Shown here one piece after another: positions 6,001-15,081 of a stretch of 26,018 nucleotides of DNA. The notes under the pieces are model-generated. The model saw only the letters and a list, made by a program, of their open reading frames with translations, was not told the DNA's origin and did not search any database. Location of the stretch: positions 1-26,018 of the forward strand of contig JAHFOW010000013.1 of the NCBI GenBank assembly GCA_023261465.1, given 5' to 3'. This DNA comes from Planctomycetota bacterium. Its GTDB lineage: Bacteria > Planctomycetota > Brocadiia > Brocadiales > Brocadiaceae. Position 1 is the stretch's first letter. Every line of letters starts with the position of its first letter. Position numbers and translations under genes: made by a program.

Positions 6001-7089
6001 TTACACGTTAAACCTGAAATGAAGGATGTCTCCATCCTTTACAACGTACTCTTTTCCCTCCAGCCTCAAAAGTCCCTTTTCCTTTACCTTTTGCTCTGAA
6101 CCAAAGGTGACGAGGTCGTTATAGTGATAGGTTTCTGCGCAGATGAAACCACGTTCAAAATCAGTGTGAATAACCCCTGCTGCCTGTGGGGCCTTCGTGC
6201 CTTGTTTAATCGTCCACGCCCTTACTTCTTTAGGGCCAGCCGTGAAATAGGTAATCAGCCCCAGCAAACTATATGTTTCACGAATCAAACGTTCCAGACC
6301 CGACACTTCTATCCCCATGTCCTGATAATAGGTTTTTCTCTCGGCCGGTTCCATCTGGGCAATTTCAGATTCAATATCCCCTGAAATAACGACGCATTTT
6401 GAATTTTCTTTCTTTGCATATTCAGTAACGAGGTCTATATATTTTTTGTCCATTTCAAAATCAAAGACGTTCATAACATATAAAACTGGTTTTGACGTCA
6501 ATAAATGCAGGTCTTCCGTGTGTTTTCTCTCTTCATCCGTCAGTGGCAATAGTCTCAATGGTTTACCGTTGTTTAATCCTTCCCTGACCTTTTTTAATGC
6601 TGCTACCGCAGCAAGGGTGTTTTTATCGCCTGTCTTCAGTAATTTTTCGCTTTTAACCAATCGCTTTTCTACCGTATCCAGGTCTGCAAGGGCTAATTCA
6701 GTATTGATAATATCAATATCCCTGATCGGGTGCACTCCACCCTCTACATGGATAATGTCGCTCTTATCAAAACAGCGGACCACATGGAGTATGGCGTTAA
6801 CACTTTTGATATGTCCAAGAAATTGGTTCCCTAATCCTTCGCCCTGACTGGCTCCCTTAACAAGGCCTGCGATATCCACAAATTCAACGGTTGTGGGAAT
6901 GATTTTTTCCGTAATAATAATTTCAGCTATTTTGTCCAGACGCTGGTCTGGCACGGCGACTATACCTATATTGGGGTCAATAGTGCAGAAGGGATAGTTT
7001 GCCGAGGCTGCTTTTGCCGATGTTAACGCATTAAAGATCGTTGACTTTCCAACGTTTGGTAATCCAACAATACCGCAATTTAAAGCCAT
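6001..7089 (-). CDS. ychF: YchF/OLA1-family ribosome-binding nucleotidase
   Basis: This encodes 362 residues, almost the E. coli length of 363. The P-loop GLPNVGKST sits at residues 9-17 (MALNCGIVGLPNVGKSTIFN). Switch/G2-G3 regions are present as NYPFCTIDPN and DIAGLVKGASQGEGLGNQFL. The C-terminal TGS-like domain has LITYFTAGPKEVRAWTIKQG and HTDFERGFICAE. YchF proteins bind ribosomes and prefer ATP to GTP, and are thought to tune translation and stress responses. The gene stands alone on the minus strand and starts with ATG at 7089. Nothing is truncated. Family assignment is essentially certain. Confidence 0.97.
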   Translation of the reverse strand: MALNCGIVGLPNVGKSTIFNALTSAKAASANYPFCTIDPNIGIVAVPDQRLDKIAEIIITEKIIPTTVEFVDIAGLVKGASQGEGLGNQFLGHIKSVNAILHVVRCFDKSDIIHVEGGVHPIRDIDIINTELALADLDTVEKRLVKSEKLLKTGDKNTLAAVAALKKVREGLNNGKPLRLLPLTDEERKHTEDLHLLTSKPVLYVMNVFDFEMDKKYIDLVTEYAKKENSKCVVISGDIESEIAQMEPAERKTYYQDMGIEVSGLERLIRETYSLLGLITYFTAGPKEVRAWTIKQGTKAPQAAGVIHTDFERGFICAETYHYNDLVTFGSEQKVKEKGLLRLEGKEYVVKDGDILHFRFNV

Positions 7090-7217
7090 AACGTAATTTT
7101 TTCTCCTGTGATTAAATTAGGCATAGACAATCCTCTTCAATCCCTCTTAAAGAAATGGACTGCGGGGGGTTGTCTGTGTTACCTCTAAGTTCGAATTCGG
7201 GAATTTCAATACAAATC

Positions 7218-7271
7218 GTAGCGCAGGGGTTTATCCCCCGCCGTTAGCCGGCCACAAGGGATCGGCGCTAC
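7218..7271. repeat. 54-bp palindromic repeat element
   Basis: The ends are exact 7-base inverted repeats, GTAGCGC (7218-7224) and GCGCTAC (7265-7271). Inside are a GGGG TTTAT CCCC hairpin and a self-complementary GCCGGC. The 'gtagcgcaggggtttatcccc' style is typical of dispersed intergenic MITE/REP-like repeats. Only one copy is in the window. Confidence 0.5.
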
Positions 7272-7282
7272 AATAAAAAGTC

Positions 7283-7309
7283 GTTTTGTTTTGCCTTGCA
7301 AAACAAAAC
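7283..7309. repeat. perfect 11-bp inverted repeat
   Basis: GTTTTGTTTTG (7283-7293) and CAAAACAAAAC (7299-7309) are perfect complements around a CCTTG loop. It could be a bidirectional terminator-like hairpin, a protein-binding palindrome or a repeat unit. It lies about 220 bases before the protease start. Confidence 0.45.
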
Positions 7310-7528
7310 CTAACTTAGAATTTCCTTAACAAAAATAAACGATAAATGATAACGCGCTTTGTTCCAATAAGCAATAACTTCTTCGTTTTAATACCATTGA
7401 ATTTAATATCCTTTTCTGATACGATTTTAACAAATAGTAAATGCCGGAGGGCTGGCAGATATGAGCCTGATTGCAAAGGATTTCATGTATTTTATTTTTT
7501 GAGATATACGGTAAAACACATCATATTT

Positions 7529-8338
7529 ATGGAAGAACTGAACGCATCTAACTTTTTTAATAAGGCACGAATCCATGTCTTATTATTTATCGCTACTTTC
7601 TTAACAACGTACTACGTGAATGGTTTGGCATATTCGATTACTATTATGACGATCCTGCTTTCCCATGAACTGGGGCATTTCTTCATGTGCCGCAAATATA
7701 ATGTCCCGGCAACCATGCCCTATTTTCTTCCCCTTCCCCTCCCGCCATTTGGCACATTCGGAGCGGTTATTAAGATGAAAGGGACGATGCCGAGTAAAAG
7801 GGCGTTATTTGACATTGGCGCTGCGGGTCCGCTTATGGGACTTTTTTTCGCCGTCCCTGCTATTGTTATTGGACTCTATTTATCAGATATCAGGCCAATC
7901 CCGGGTGATACGTCAGAATACCTGGGTCTTGGGGAACCATTCTTGTTTTCGTTTATTTCCCACCTGGTGATTGGAAAATTACCTGAAGGGATGGATGTTT
8001 ACCTCCATCCCGTTGCCTTCGCCGGATGGGCGGGGTTATTCGTTACGGCGCTCAATCTCCTGCCTATCGGCCAGCTCGATGGCGGACACATCATGTATGC
8101 CTTGTTGGGCAGAAAGAGTAAGATTGTTTTCCGGTTGGGTATTTTCATCTTTTTCGCAATTGCAATCCTCCTGTATCCAGGCTGGACGCTCTTTGCCGTA
8201 TTGCTGCTCCTCTTTGGATTCCGGCATCCAGCCCCCGTCGACGAATTTACCTCACTCGACTTTAAGCGTAAAATACTCGGTGTTGTTTTATTTATCTTAT
8301 TTTTAGCGTCCTTTACCCCTGTGCCTCTCAAACTCTAA
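7529..8338 (+). CDS. site-2-protease-like membrane metallopeptidase (M50)
   Basis: A 269-residue multi-pass protein. The zinc motif HELGH is at residues 46-50 (H46, E47, H50) within a hydrophobic helix. The second M50 motif NLLPIGQLDGGH lies at 176-187, with D184 as the third zinc ligand. In between are a family-typical PYFLPLPLPPFGTFGAVIKM stretch and a GAAGPLMG motif. M50 proteases cut substrates inside membranes, commonly anti-sigma factors or transmembrane peptides; the substrate here is unknown. I start at ATG 7529 because the 61 codons upstream lack family similarity, but no clear Shine-Dalgarno site is visible. mnmA follows after 39 bases, so the two may be co-transcribed. Confidence 0.9.
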   Translation: MEELNASNFFNKARIHVLLFIATFLTTYYVNGLAYSITIMTILLSHELGHFFMCRKYNVPATMPYFLPLPLPPFGTFGAVIKMKGTMPSKRALFDIGAAGPLMGLFFAVPAIVIGLYLSDIRPIPGDTSEYLGLGEPFLFSFISHLVIGKLPEGMDVYLHPVAFAGWAGLFVTALNLLPIGQLDGGHIMYALLGRKSKIVFRLGIFIFFAIAILLYPGWTLFAVLLLLFGFRHPAPVDEFTSLDFKRKILGVVLFILFLASFTPVPLKL

Positions 8339-8367
8339 AGACCATTTATCTGTGCAATCTGTGGTCT
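8339..8367. repeat. short inverted repeat between protease and mnmA
   Basis: AGACCA (8339-8344) and TGGTCT (8362-8367) flank TTTATCTGTGCAATCTG. The 'atctgtgcaatctgtgg' motif is common in intergenic repeats of many genomes. It fills nearly the whole spacer between the two genes. Confidence 0.35.
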
Positions 8368-8377
8368 CCCGAAAATT

Positions 8378-9466
8378 ATGAAAACTAAAGTTGTTGTCGC
8401 CATGAGTGGCGGGGTTGATAGCAGCGTTGCTGCCCATTTTCTGGTAGAGCAGGGCTATGAGGTCGTCGGTCTGTTTATGCGCCTCGGTCTTGACAAAATC
8501 GATACAATCACTAAAACTAAAATTTGTTGCAGCCTGGAAGATGCAAATGACGCCCGCACTGTTGCAAACCAACTCGGTATTCAGTTCCATGTCTTAAACT
8601 TCAGGGATGCCTTTGATCGCATTATCGATACCTTTTGTACCGAGTACCTGAACGGCAGGACACCCAACCCATGCATTCTATGCAATCAGGATTTAAAATT
8701 CGGGAAGTTGCTTGATTTCGCAAGGATAATTAATGCCGATTTTATCGCCACGGGGCATTACGCTCAGATAGAAAAGTCCGAAGGGCAGTATCTCCTCAAA
8801 AAGGGTGTTGATACGAGGAAAGACCAATCGTATGTGTTATTTTCGTTGAATCAGGAACAACTTTCACGAACCATCTTTCCGTTAGGCCCTGTAACAAAGG
8901 ATTATGTACGTCAGGTTGCAAAAGATATGAACTTAAAAACCAAGGATAAGCCTGAAAGTCAGGATATCTGTTTTGTCCTGGACAATAACTATCACACCCT
9001 TTTGTATGAAAGATACGGAAGCCGTATAACACCCGGCCTTGTAAAGGATACACGGGGAAACATTCTGGGGAAGCATCCCGGAGCGCCATTCTTTACCATC
9101 GGACAGCGAAAGGGGCTGGGCATTGCGCTTGGCGCCCCCCGATATGTGGTGGATATAAATCCGCAGGATAATACCGTTGTTATTGGCACTGATGATGAAC
9201 TCATGCAGGGCGAATTGGTTGCGTCTGCCGTGAATTGGATTTCGATAGATAAGCTACGCGCCCCCTTGTGGGTACAGGCAAAAATCCGTTACAGTCATAC
9301 TCCATCCCCGGCTACGGTATATCCTTACGGTCAGGACAAAGTACGTGTCGTCTTTGAAACTCCGCAACGGGCTATTACGCCAGGGCAGGCAGTCGTCTTT
9401 TATCATGATGATATCGTCGTGGGCGGGGGATGGATTGAGAGAAAAAATGGCTGGCGTAAAACATAG
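8378..9466 (+). CDS. mnmA: tRNA-specific 2-thiouridylase MnmA
   Basis: A 362-residue cytoplasmic enzyme that adds sulfur to U34 of Lys, Glu and Gln tRNAs using ATP and a persulfide donor. The PP-loop SGGVDSS is at residues 10-16. The catalytic nucleophile is C102 in NPCILCNQDLKFG, and the second active-site cysteine is C198 in PESQDICFV; both match E. coli positions 102 and 199. GHYAQ (126-130) and the GIALGAPRYVV beta-barrel region are also present. An extra cysteine occurs at 99. The start ATG 8378 gives the expected N-terminus (MKTKVVVAMSGGVDSS), though the ribosome site is weak. Confidence 0.97.
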   Translation: MKTKVVVAMSGGVDSSVAAHFLVEQGYEVVGLFMRLGLDKIDTITKTKICCSLEDANDARTVANQLGIQFHVLNFRDAFDRIIDTFCTEYLNGRTPNPCILCNQDLKFGKLLDFARIINADFIATGHYAQIEKSEGQYLLKKGVDTRKDQSYVLFSLNQEQLSRTIFPLGPVTKDYVRQVAKDMNLKTKDKPESQDICFVLDNNYHTLLYERYGSRITPGLVKDTRGNILGKHPGAPFFTIGQRKGLGIALGAPRYVVDINPQDNTVVIGTDDELMQGELVASAVNWISIDKLRAPLWVQAKIRYSHTPSPATVYPYGQDKVRVVFETPQRAITPGQAVVFYHDDIVVGGGWIERKNGWRKT

Positions 9467-9498
9467 CCGCAGACAATTTATGTTTTGAAATTTCAATG

Positions 9499-9528
9499 TG
9501 TAGTGGCAATTCGTGAATTGCCACTACA
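9499..9528. repeat. perfect 14-bp-arm palindrome (possible bidirectional terminator)
   Basis: Arms at 9499-9512 (TGTAGTGGCAATTC) and 9515-9528 are perfectly complementary with a 2-base loop. It sits between the convergent mnmA and metalloprotease genes, so it could end transcription from both sides, but it has no U-tract. The 'gtagtggcaattc..gaattgccactac' motif resembles widespread dispersed repeats. Confidence 0.55.
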
Positions 9529-9605
9529 TAGATAACTATTCAAAGTTGCCGAAAGCCTGATGTGTTTTCTACAAAATGCAGACAATTTTTTGTTTTCTCA
9601 ATGGT

Positions 9606-11654
9606 TTACATTTTTGTTGCCATTTTGAACGAACCGGTTATTGACTTGATGCTTGTTGTCCCACCCAGTCGTTCCTTTATTTGTACGTTTATTGTCCCAA
9701 CAGCTGAATTTGTAGTAATTATTGCAAAGCCTATATTGTACGTTCCATTTAATGCTTCATTTGAAAGAATTATACCGTTGAATTTGTCTGCCTGAGTTAA
9801 ACTGATAGACTCTGGTATAATATTGTAAGCAGGCGTTAACAGGGAAACTTTTGTCTTAATAAAAATTACTATGTAATCGCCTTGTTTGAAGGTCGTTTGC
9901 TGTGTCAATTTTCCCGTGTTGGGATCTAATTTGAAAAAAGTCATGTCGAGAAGAGCTAATTTTGCCTTTGCATTCCCAGGGTCTTTTCCTGTAATGCCAT
10001 GATCCGCAAATACTGTTTGGATAGCCATTTTGTTTGTTCCCATAAATAATTGGCTATCGGCAGTGACCCATGCATCCCTCACGTCGAAAAATGTGGCCTC
10101 TTTAGGAAGCAGGTTAAGGGCAGAAAAGAACAATTTAAACGCAGTATCCACTCCTAATGCATCCTTTATGTCCCAATAAACCCCGTTCAGTATTTCCCCT
10201 GTATAATGCACCTCTGACATTGGTGGGTTTAACTCCGGATCATATACATCACCCGGATATTTTCGTGTATTGTCCATATTACGTGTAAAATTCACCTTGC
10301 CATCTTTAGAAACACCTGCGTACTCCGCAATAATAGCATTTCCGCCAAAATAAGAAGCCATCACATCTCCTGTATCCTCATGAATAGCGCCGGGATAATT
10401 ACTTTCAGTTGCCTCAAACAACTGCGGTTGAATATGATCCAGCACGGCATGTCCATATTCATGCTGACTAACGTTGCCATCCAGGGCAAAATTTTTGAAT
10501 ATCTCCCCACAACCATACACAATCAAGCCAGTTTTTTTAAAGTTTGCACTTCTTGTGTAAAATGCATTGTCGAAACCTTTTGACTCATCATTAGGATCTT
10601 GTAAATTAACGAGTAACGGTATTTGGTTATCCAGCTTTTTGAAACTAAAAAGTGACTTTAATTTATCATGTTCAGTGTTCACGTGGTAATAGGCCATCAC
10701 TTCAGACAGGCGACTATCGGTTGGTTTATAGCTATAATTTCTGGTGGGCGACGATGCAGTGGTAACTTGTTCACCGGCACTAGCACACTCTGCATTATAT
10801 GTCGCTGCGTATTTTCCTTTTAAAAGTTTTGTACCTGTAGAGAGATTCTTTAATCTTACAGCACTTAAAGAAGGGGTGGTGACAGGATTTTCCTTATATA
10901 CTTTCCCTTTCCCATTAAGATATGCCTGCAATAATTTTTTATAAAGCACCCATCCCTTTCTTTTTGCATCCACATAAACTAACCAGGTTTTCTCGACATT
11001 TTCTTTTTTTGATATAACTACTCTCCAGGCAAGTTGTGGTTCGGATATATTTGGCAAGATTACAAGCTTCGATGAGACACTTTCAATATCGGATTCCTGA
11101 ATTTTTAAGGCATCCCGGGCTATTATGATAGCGTTTCCGTTTTCCACAGCCGGTTTTATGTCTATTTTTAAATTTGGGATATAATGGTTTTCCACTAAAA
11201 AAACGCCATTTTTGTCTGAAACATGAACGCAAACTTCAGTGTCCATCACCGGGATACCCTGATAGTATTGCTGAAATCTTTCCCTCCATCCCAAAGGTGT
11301 GTTTTCATCTTCTATTATCCGTAAATCTTCAAGTCCCGGATTAAATCCAAAGAGTCCATGATACTGAGATAAAAATTCCTTTGCCGCATCCTTTGGCTTT
11401 CCTTGAAGCGGTTTACTTTCAGCATTAAACAGCCGTTTTGCCACTTTTGTGTTTTCATTCCATACGACCTGCCATTCGGGATTATCTTCTTTTTGTAACT
11501 GCAACAAGACAGATTTACGTAAATTCATGTCTACATTCTCTTGTGAATCCTGGCCATTTGTAATTGGCTGGCACAATGAAATACCTCCAATTAAAGACAA
11601 CAACCATACAACACTCATAACCCAAGGATATTTAACTTTTTCCATACATAACAT
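9606..11654 (-). CDS. secreted thermolysin-like (M4/M36) metalloprotease with FTP propeptide
   Basis: A 682-residue precursor. A signal peptide covers about residues 1-30 (YPWVMSVVWLLSLIGGISL). A fungalysin/thermolysin propeptide (FTP) domain spans roughly 45-165 (GFNPGLEDLR, QQYYQGIPVMDTEVCVHV), followed by a PepSY-like region to about 235. The catalytic zinc motif HEYGH is at 398-402, with the third ligand E426 in GAIHEDTGDVMASYFG. SEVHYTGEILNGVYWDIKDA is the conserved C-terminal helix region. The final ~90 residues form a beta-rich accessory domain. ATG 11654 has GGAG five bases upstream; ATG at 11645 is an alternative. It is likely exported and self-processed, degrading extracellular or envelope protein. 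In thermolysin the third-ligand motif is NEAxSD; here it is HEDTGD, so M36-like affinity is possible. Confidence 0.88.
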   Translation of the reverse strand: MLCMEKVKYPWVMSVVWLLSLIGGISLCQPITNGQDSQENVDMNLRKSVLLQLQKEDNPEWQVVWNENTKVAKRLFNAESKPLQGKPKDAAKEFLSQYHGLFGFNPGLEDLRIIEDENTPLGWRERFQQYYQGIPVMDTEVCVHVSDKNGVFLVENHYIPNLKIDIKPAVENGNAIIIARDALKIQESDIESVSSKLVILPNISEPQLAWRVVISKKENVEKTWLVYVDAKRKGWVLYKKLLQAYLNGKGKVYKENPVTTPSLSAVRLKNLSTGTKLLKGKYAATYNAECASAGEQVTTASSPTRNYSYKPTDSRLSEVMAYYHVNTEHDKLKSLFSFKKLDNQIPLLVNLQDPNDESKGFDNAFYTRSANFKKTGLIVYGCGEIFKNFALDGNVSQHEYGHAVLDHIQPQLFEATESNYPGAIHEDTGDVMASYFGGNAIIAEYAGVSKDGKVNFTRNMDNTRKYPGDVYDPELNPPMSEVHYTGEILNGVYWDIKDALGVDTAFKLFFSALNLLPKEATFFDVRDAWVTADSQLFMGTNKMAIQTVFADHGITGKDPGNAKAKLALLDMTFFKLDPNTGKLTQQTTFKQGDYIVIFIKTKVSLLTPAYNIIPESISLTQADKFNGIILSNEALNGTYNIGFAIITTNSAVGTINVQIKERLGGTTSIKSITGSFKMATKM

Positions 11655-11744
11655 ACCATCTCCGTCATAATAATTTAAAATAATTCGTATATGTTGAAAA
11701 ATTGCAAAATTAAAAATATTTACTATAATTTATAATACAAACTT

Positions 11745-11760
11745 TTTGTTTTGAAACAAA
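11745..11760. promoter_or_regulatory. small palindrome upstream of the metalloprotease
   Basis: TTTGTTT (11745-11751) and AAACAAA (11754-11760) form a perfect 7-base inverted repeat about 90 bases upstream of the protease start, in very AT-rich DNA. It could be an operator. The evidence is symmetry only. Confidence 0.2.
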
Positions 11761-11826
11761 GCAAAATGCGAAGACAGGGGGTAAGATGACATGTGACTTT
11801 GTAGCGTATGGAGAGATTACAGGGAA

Positions 11827-13590
11827 TCATTTTGCTTGTGGCTTTACTACATCAGATATCGCTTGTTTCATTCTTCCAGCCTGTAACTTCAAAGGCGCAG
11901 ACATACTATACTGCCCCCTTTTTTCATAAGCATCTGCAAGGGAAAGGCAGGCGTCCTTACATTCAGGATCAAACATCAGCACACTCTTGAAACACTCTAT
12001 CGCTTGCTCTGTATCACCATTCTTAAGATATGTCAATCCTCGTGCCATATCATCCCCGGCTTTTTTTGACAGGATTTCGAATGCCCTGGCATATTCTTGT
12101 AAAGCGTCCTTTATTGTACCCTCTTGAATATATGTATTTCCCAGATAACGATGAGCATCTGCTGAATCTGGCGCTAATTCAATTGCTTTTTTGTAGGCAT
12201 TTGCAGCCTTCTCCATCTCTCCATTTTTTGAATACAGCCACCCCAAACAAATATAGCCGTCTGTATAGTCAGGTTTTATCTCCAGCACATCAAGTACCTC
12301 TCTGAACTTTTGTCCAATGGAGGGCACAGTTCCTTTAACCCAGCCGAAGTCTTTTGTGACATGGACATTCTCAACGGTTTTATTAACAATTGTCGTGCAG
12401 ATCGCCAATGCTTCGCGTATCTGATTTTGGGATGCAAGGATCATGGCCATGAGTGCAAGGATTTCTGTGTTTTCCGGAGCTTTGTTAATTGCCTGTTCCG
12501 CCACATGTATCGCCGCCGATGACAAATCGCATTGAACATATATCCAGCCCAGGAGAGCGGATGTATAAGGATCATACGGATACAATGTGAGGGTTTCCTT
12601 GCACAATTTAAGGGCCTTATCTGAACAGCCGCTTTTACTATAAGCCTCAGCAAGCATCCAGCGTGCTTGTTGGCGCTCAGGATGTATCTTGAGGGCGTCT
12701 TTTAAGAGGGATACCGCTTTATCAAGTTCATTGTTTTGTATGCAGCATTTTCCTTCATTGAGAAGTTTTTCAAAAATATAGTCTCTCGCCTTTTTTGTTT
12801 CATCTAATTCTTTCAGTGCATCATCCAGCATCCATTTCTTTGCGTAAAAGCAAGCCAAATAAACGCGCCATTCTATTCGTTCAGGGTTCATAAATATGGC
12901 CTTTTTCGTATGAGAAATGGAAAGGTCCGGCATGCCTTTTTCTGCATAAGCACATGCCAATTTTATATGTGCCTCAATGCAACCGGGGTCTTCCCTTAAA
13001 ATTTCCTCATATTCCCTGACGGCATGGTCGGCATAAGAAATAGTCTCTTTTCCATGTACTTTTGTAGTTTGATAGTAATACGCAGGTTCTTGTTGTAAGA
13101 CTTTTTTGTATTCACCGAGGGCATTGCCCAGCCTTCCCTGCAACACATAACACAAACCAAGTACCTCGTGTGCACCGGAAAATTCGCCTATCAACTGAAT
13201 GGTATCTTCAAAACGAATGGTAAATTCCCCGACTCTCACGGGAATGTTTCTTGACATGGGATAGTCAAAGACGCCGTTTTGAAGGGCGGGATGCATTTTT
13301 AAAACCTTTTGAAATTCTTCGACTGCATTGGCAATCATACCCTTATGACTATATGCCCATCCAAGGTATGCATGAATCTCAATAATATCGGGGTGGAACT
13401 CAACTATTTTCTTTAACTCGGGTATTGCAATGTCAATTAATCCTTTTTCAAGAAGGTGTTGAGTTTGTTCGTAGTATGCATGTTCAAGGGGTGTGATGAT
13501 GTCAGCCGTAACATTCTCCGTACCATTCAGTAAAAAAAATTGCCCTTGAAGAACAAGGGCAATTGTCAAAATAAGTAATTTGGATTTCAT
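11827..13590 (-). CDS. exported tetratricopeptide-repeat protein
   Basis: A 587-residue protein with a probable signal peptide (MKSKLLILTIALVLQGQFFLL). Around 12 or more TPR units follow from residue 40. Clear examples are IDIAIPELKKIVEFHPDIIE, GWAYSHKGMIANAVEEFQKV, LGWLYSKNGEMEKAANAYKK and RYLGNTYIQEGTIKDALQEY. TPR arrays are scaffolds for protein-protein contacts, and an exported one probably organises envelope complexes. The middle has a less regular insertion (YYYQTTKVHGKETISYADHA) between repeats. It lies head to tail behind the ammonium channel gene, 162 bases downstream, and before the protease, all on the minus strand. No enzymatic domain is visible and the partner is unknown. Confidence 0.85.
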   Translation of the reverse strand: MKSKLLILTIALVLQGQFFLLNGTENVTADIITPLEHAYYEQTQHLLEKGLIDIAIPELKKIVEFHPDIIEIHAYLGWAYSHKGMIANAVEEFQKVLKMHPALQNGVFDYPMSRNIPVRVGEFTIRFEDTIQLIGEFSGAHEVLGLCYVLQGRLGNALGEYKKVLQQEPAYYYQTTKVHGKETISYADHAVREYEEILREDPGCIEAHIKLACAYAEKGMPDLSISHTKKAIFMNPERIEWRVYLACFYAKKWMLDDALKELDETKKARDYIFEKLLNEGKCCIQNNELDKAVSLLKDALKIHPERQQARWMLAEAYSKSGCSDKALKLCKETLTLYPYDPYTSALLGWIYVQCDLSSAAIHVAEQAINKAPENTEILALMAMILASQNQIREALAICTTIVNKTVENVHVTKDFGWVKGTVPSIGQKFREVLDVLEIKPDYTDGYICLGWLYSKNGEMEKAANAYKKAIELAPDSADAHRYLGNTYIQEGTIKDALQEYARAFEILSKKAGDDMARGLTYLKNGDTEQAIECFKSVLMFDPECKDACLSLADAYEKRGQYSMSAPLKLQAGRMKQAISDVVKPQAK

Positions 13591-13752
13591 AATAAAGCTC
13601 TTAAGACATCGTTTTAATTATGCTGTTGTTTATGCTGTCATAGATAGAATTTGGCTGCGGCTACAATGTTCGTTTCGTTAATTGGTAAACGTCGGACGTC
13701 TCACACGATGCCGGGATACGATACAGGCTCACAACCTATTTACATTGCCATT

Positions 13753-15081
13753 TTAATATTCCCTTGTTCTGCCGCTTATACCACCTGATACAAATTCCGG
13801 ATACGTCGGCGTCATGTGTTCTGAGATGTCGAGGCCCATCGCCTCGTCTTCCTCTTTTACACGACAAAGGCCTACGGCCTTAAGCCCCCCAAAAATGATG
13901 ATAGCGCATAAGCAGGCATAACCGATGCAGATGATAAAACCAATTGCCTGAATACCGATATTACAACTTACGCCGTGATATGATGGACGAATAAGCCCCA
14001 TTATTCCCGTTGAAATACCGCCAATGGCCCCGGCTGTACAATGTACACCACAGGTGCCTACTGTATCATCAATACCAATCTTATCCAGACACCGGACGAC
14101 AAGAGGAATAATGCCGCCACTAATGACGCCGATAACCAGGGCAAAACCCGGATGAGTAAATCCTACGCCGGCGCAAATAGATACCATGCCTGCTATAGCG
14201 CCATTTCCCGTGGTGAGCGGGTCGGGTTTTTTGTTTACCAGCCATCCTCCAAACATTGCTCCCAGGATACCGCCGGCCATGCTCATCGTGACGTTAATGG
14301 TCGTGGTGGGTAAGTCGTTTACCAGGACATTAATCATGCCGCGTGCCGTTACGTCTGTCGTAGGTTCACAGAGGGTCCCGAGCAGCACAGAACCGACATT
14401 AAAACCGTAAAAACAAACACATAATATAAATACGCCGAGCATCATTTGTGAAACGTTGTGTCCCGGAATAGTAAAACATTCGCCACGTCCAAATTCAAAT
14501 AACCAGGTTTTCTTATTAGTACGGGCGTACTTTTCCAGACGGGGACCTACAATTATTGCCGCAATGAGGGCTGTCAGGCCGCCCTGTAAATGTACCACCA
14601 TAGAACCTGCATAATCTACATAGCCCCATTTGGCTAACGGTCCTGCAGACCATGCTATCCATCCAAAGAACGGGTACATGAAACCGCAATAGAGGGCAAC
14701 ATAAATAAGGTAAGCCTTAAAACTAAACCTCTCGGCAATGGAGCCGGATGCTATGGAGCTGGAAACCAGGCAAAATCCCCACATGGTAAACCAGTGTCCA
14801 TAAACATTCAGTGCGTCCACATTTCCCGGATCTGTTACTCCCAGCAAGCAATAGTTCCAGTTACCCGAAAAGATAGCGTATCCAAAGAGCCACCATACCA
14901 GCGTACCGATGCCAATATTAGCACAGACCTTCATATAGACATGGGCGGCATTTTTAGAACGCACCTGCCCGCTTTCCAGGAAGGCGAAACCCGCCTGCAT
15001 AAAGAAAACCAATATCCCTGTGATAATTAACCAGAATACATAGACAATAAGGATAATGTCTCTCGCCAATACATCAACCAC
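13753..15081 (-). CDS. amt: ammonium channel/transporter (Amt family)
   Basis: An approximately 442-residue protein with about 11 membrane segments. The pore signature is intact: D158 in YVDYAGS, the twin histidines H166 (VVHLQGG) and H349 (GVHCTAGAIGG), and the F-gate region (FCLVSSSIASGSIAERFSFK). Numbering counts from a TTG two codons upstream. I prefer GTG 15081 as start because AAGGAGG (15095-15089) stands 7 bases before it, while the TTG at 15087 is only 1 base from it. Amt proteins conduct ammonium/ammonia across the membrane. No glnK lies beside it, unlike many amt loci. In an anammox bacterium it would feed ammonium to catabolism or act as a sensor, but this is inference. Confidence 0.95.
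   Translation of the reverse strand: MVDVLARDIILIVYVFWLIITGILVFFMQAGFAFLESGQVRSKNAAHVYMKVCANIGIGTLVWWLFGYAIFSGNWNYCLLGVTDPGNVDALNVYGHWFTMWGFCLVSSSIASGSIAERFSFKAYLIYVALYCGFMYPFFGWIAWSAGPLAKWGYVDYAGSMVVHLQGGLTALIAAIIVGPRLEKYARTNKKTWLFEFGRGECFTIPGHNVSQMMLGVFILCVCFYGFNVGSVLLGTLCEPTTDVTARGMINVLVNDLPTTTINVTMSMAGGILGAMFGGWLVNKKPDPLTTGNGAIAGMVSICAGVGFTHPGFALVIGVISGGIIPLVVRCLDKIGIDDTVGTCGVHCTAGAIGGISTGIMGLIRPSYHGVSCNIGIQAIGFIICIGYACLCAIIIFGGLKAVGLCRVKEEDEAMGLDISEHMTPTYPEFVSGGISGRTREY

Larger units (their letters stand above)
7090..7528. other. divergent intergenic region with two palindromic elements
   Basis: The 439 bases separate ychF (leftward) from the membrane protease (rightward). The only notable structures are the two inverted repeats at 7218-7271 and 7283-7309. 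An in-frame extension of the downstream gene back to 7346 exists. It is not supported: the encoded 61 residues do not look like the family and there is no ribosome site at 7346. Confidence 0.5.

Noticed and set aside
7170..7215. tRNA T-loop-like GTTCGAATTC
   Set aside because: No acceptor, D or anticodon stems can be drawn around it.
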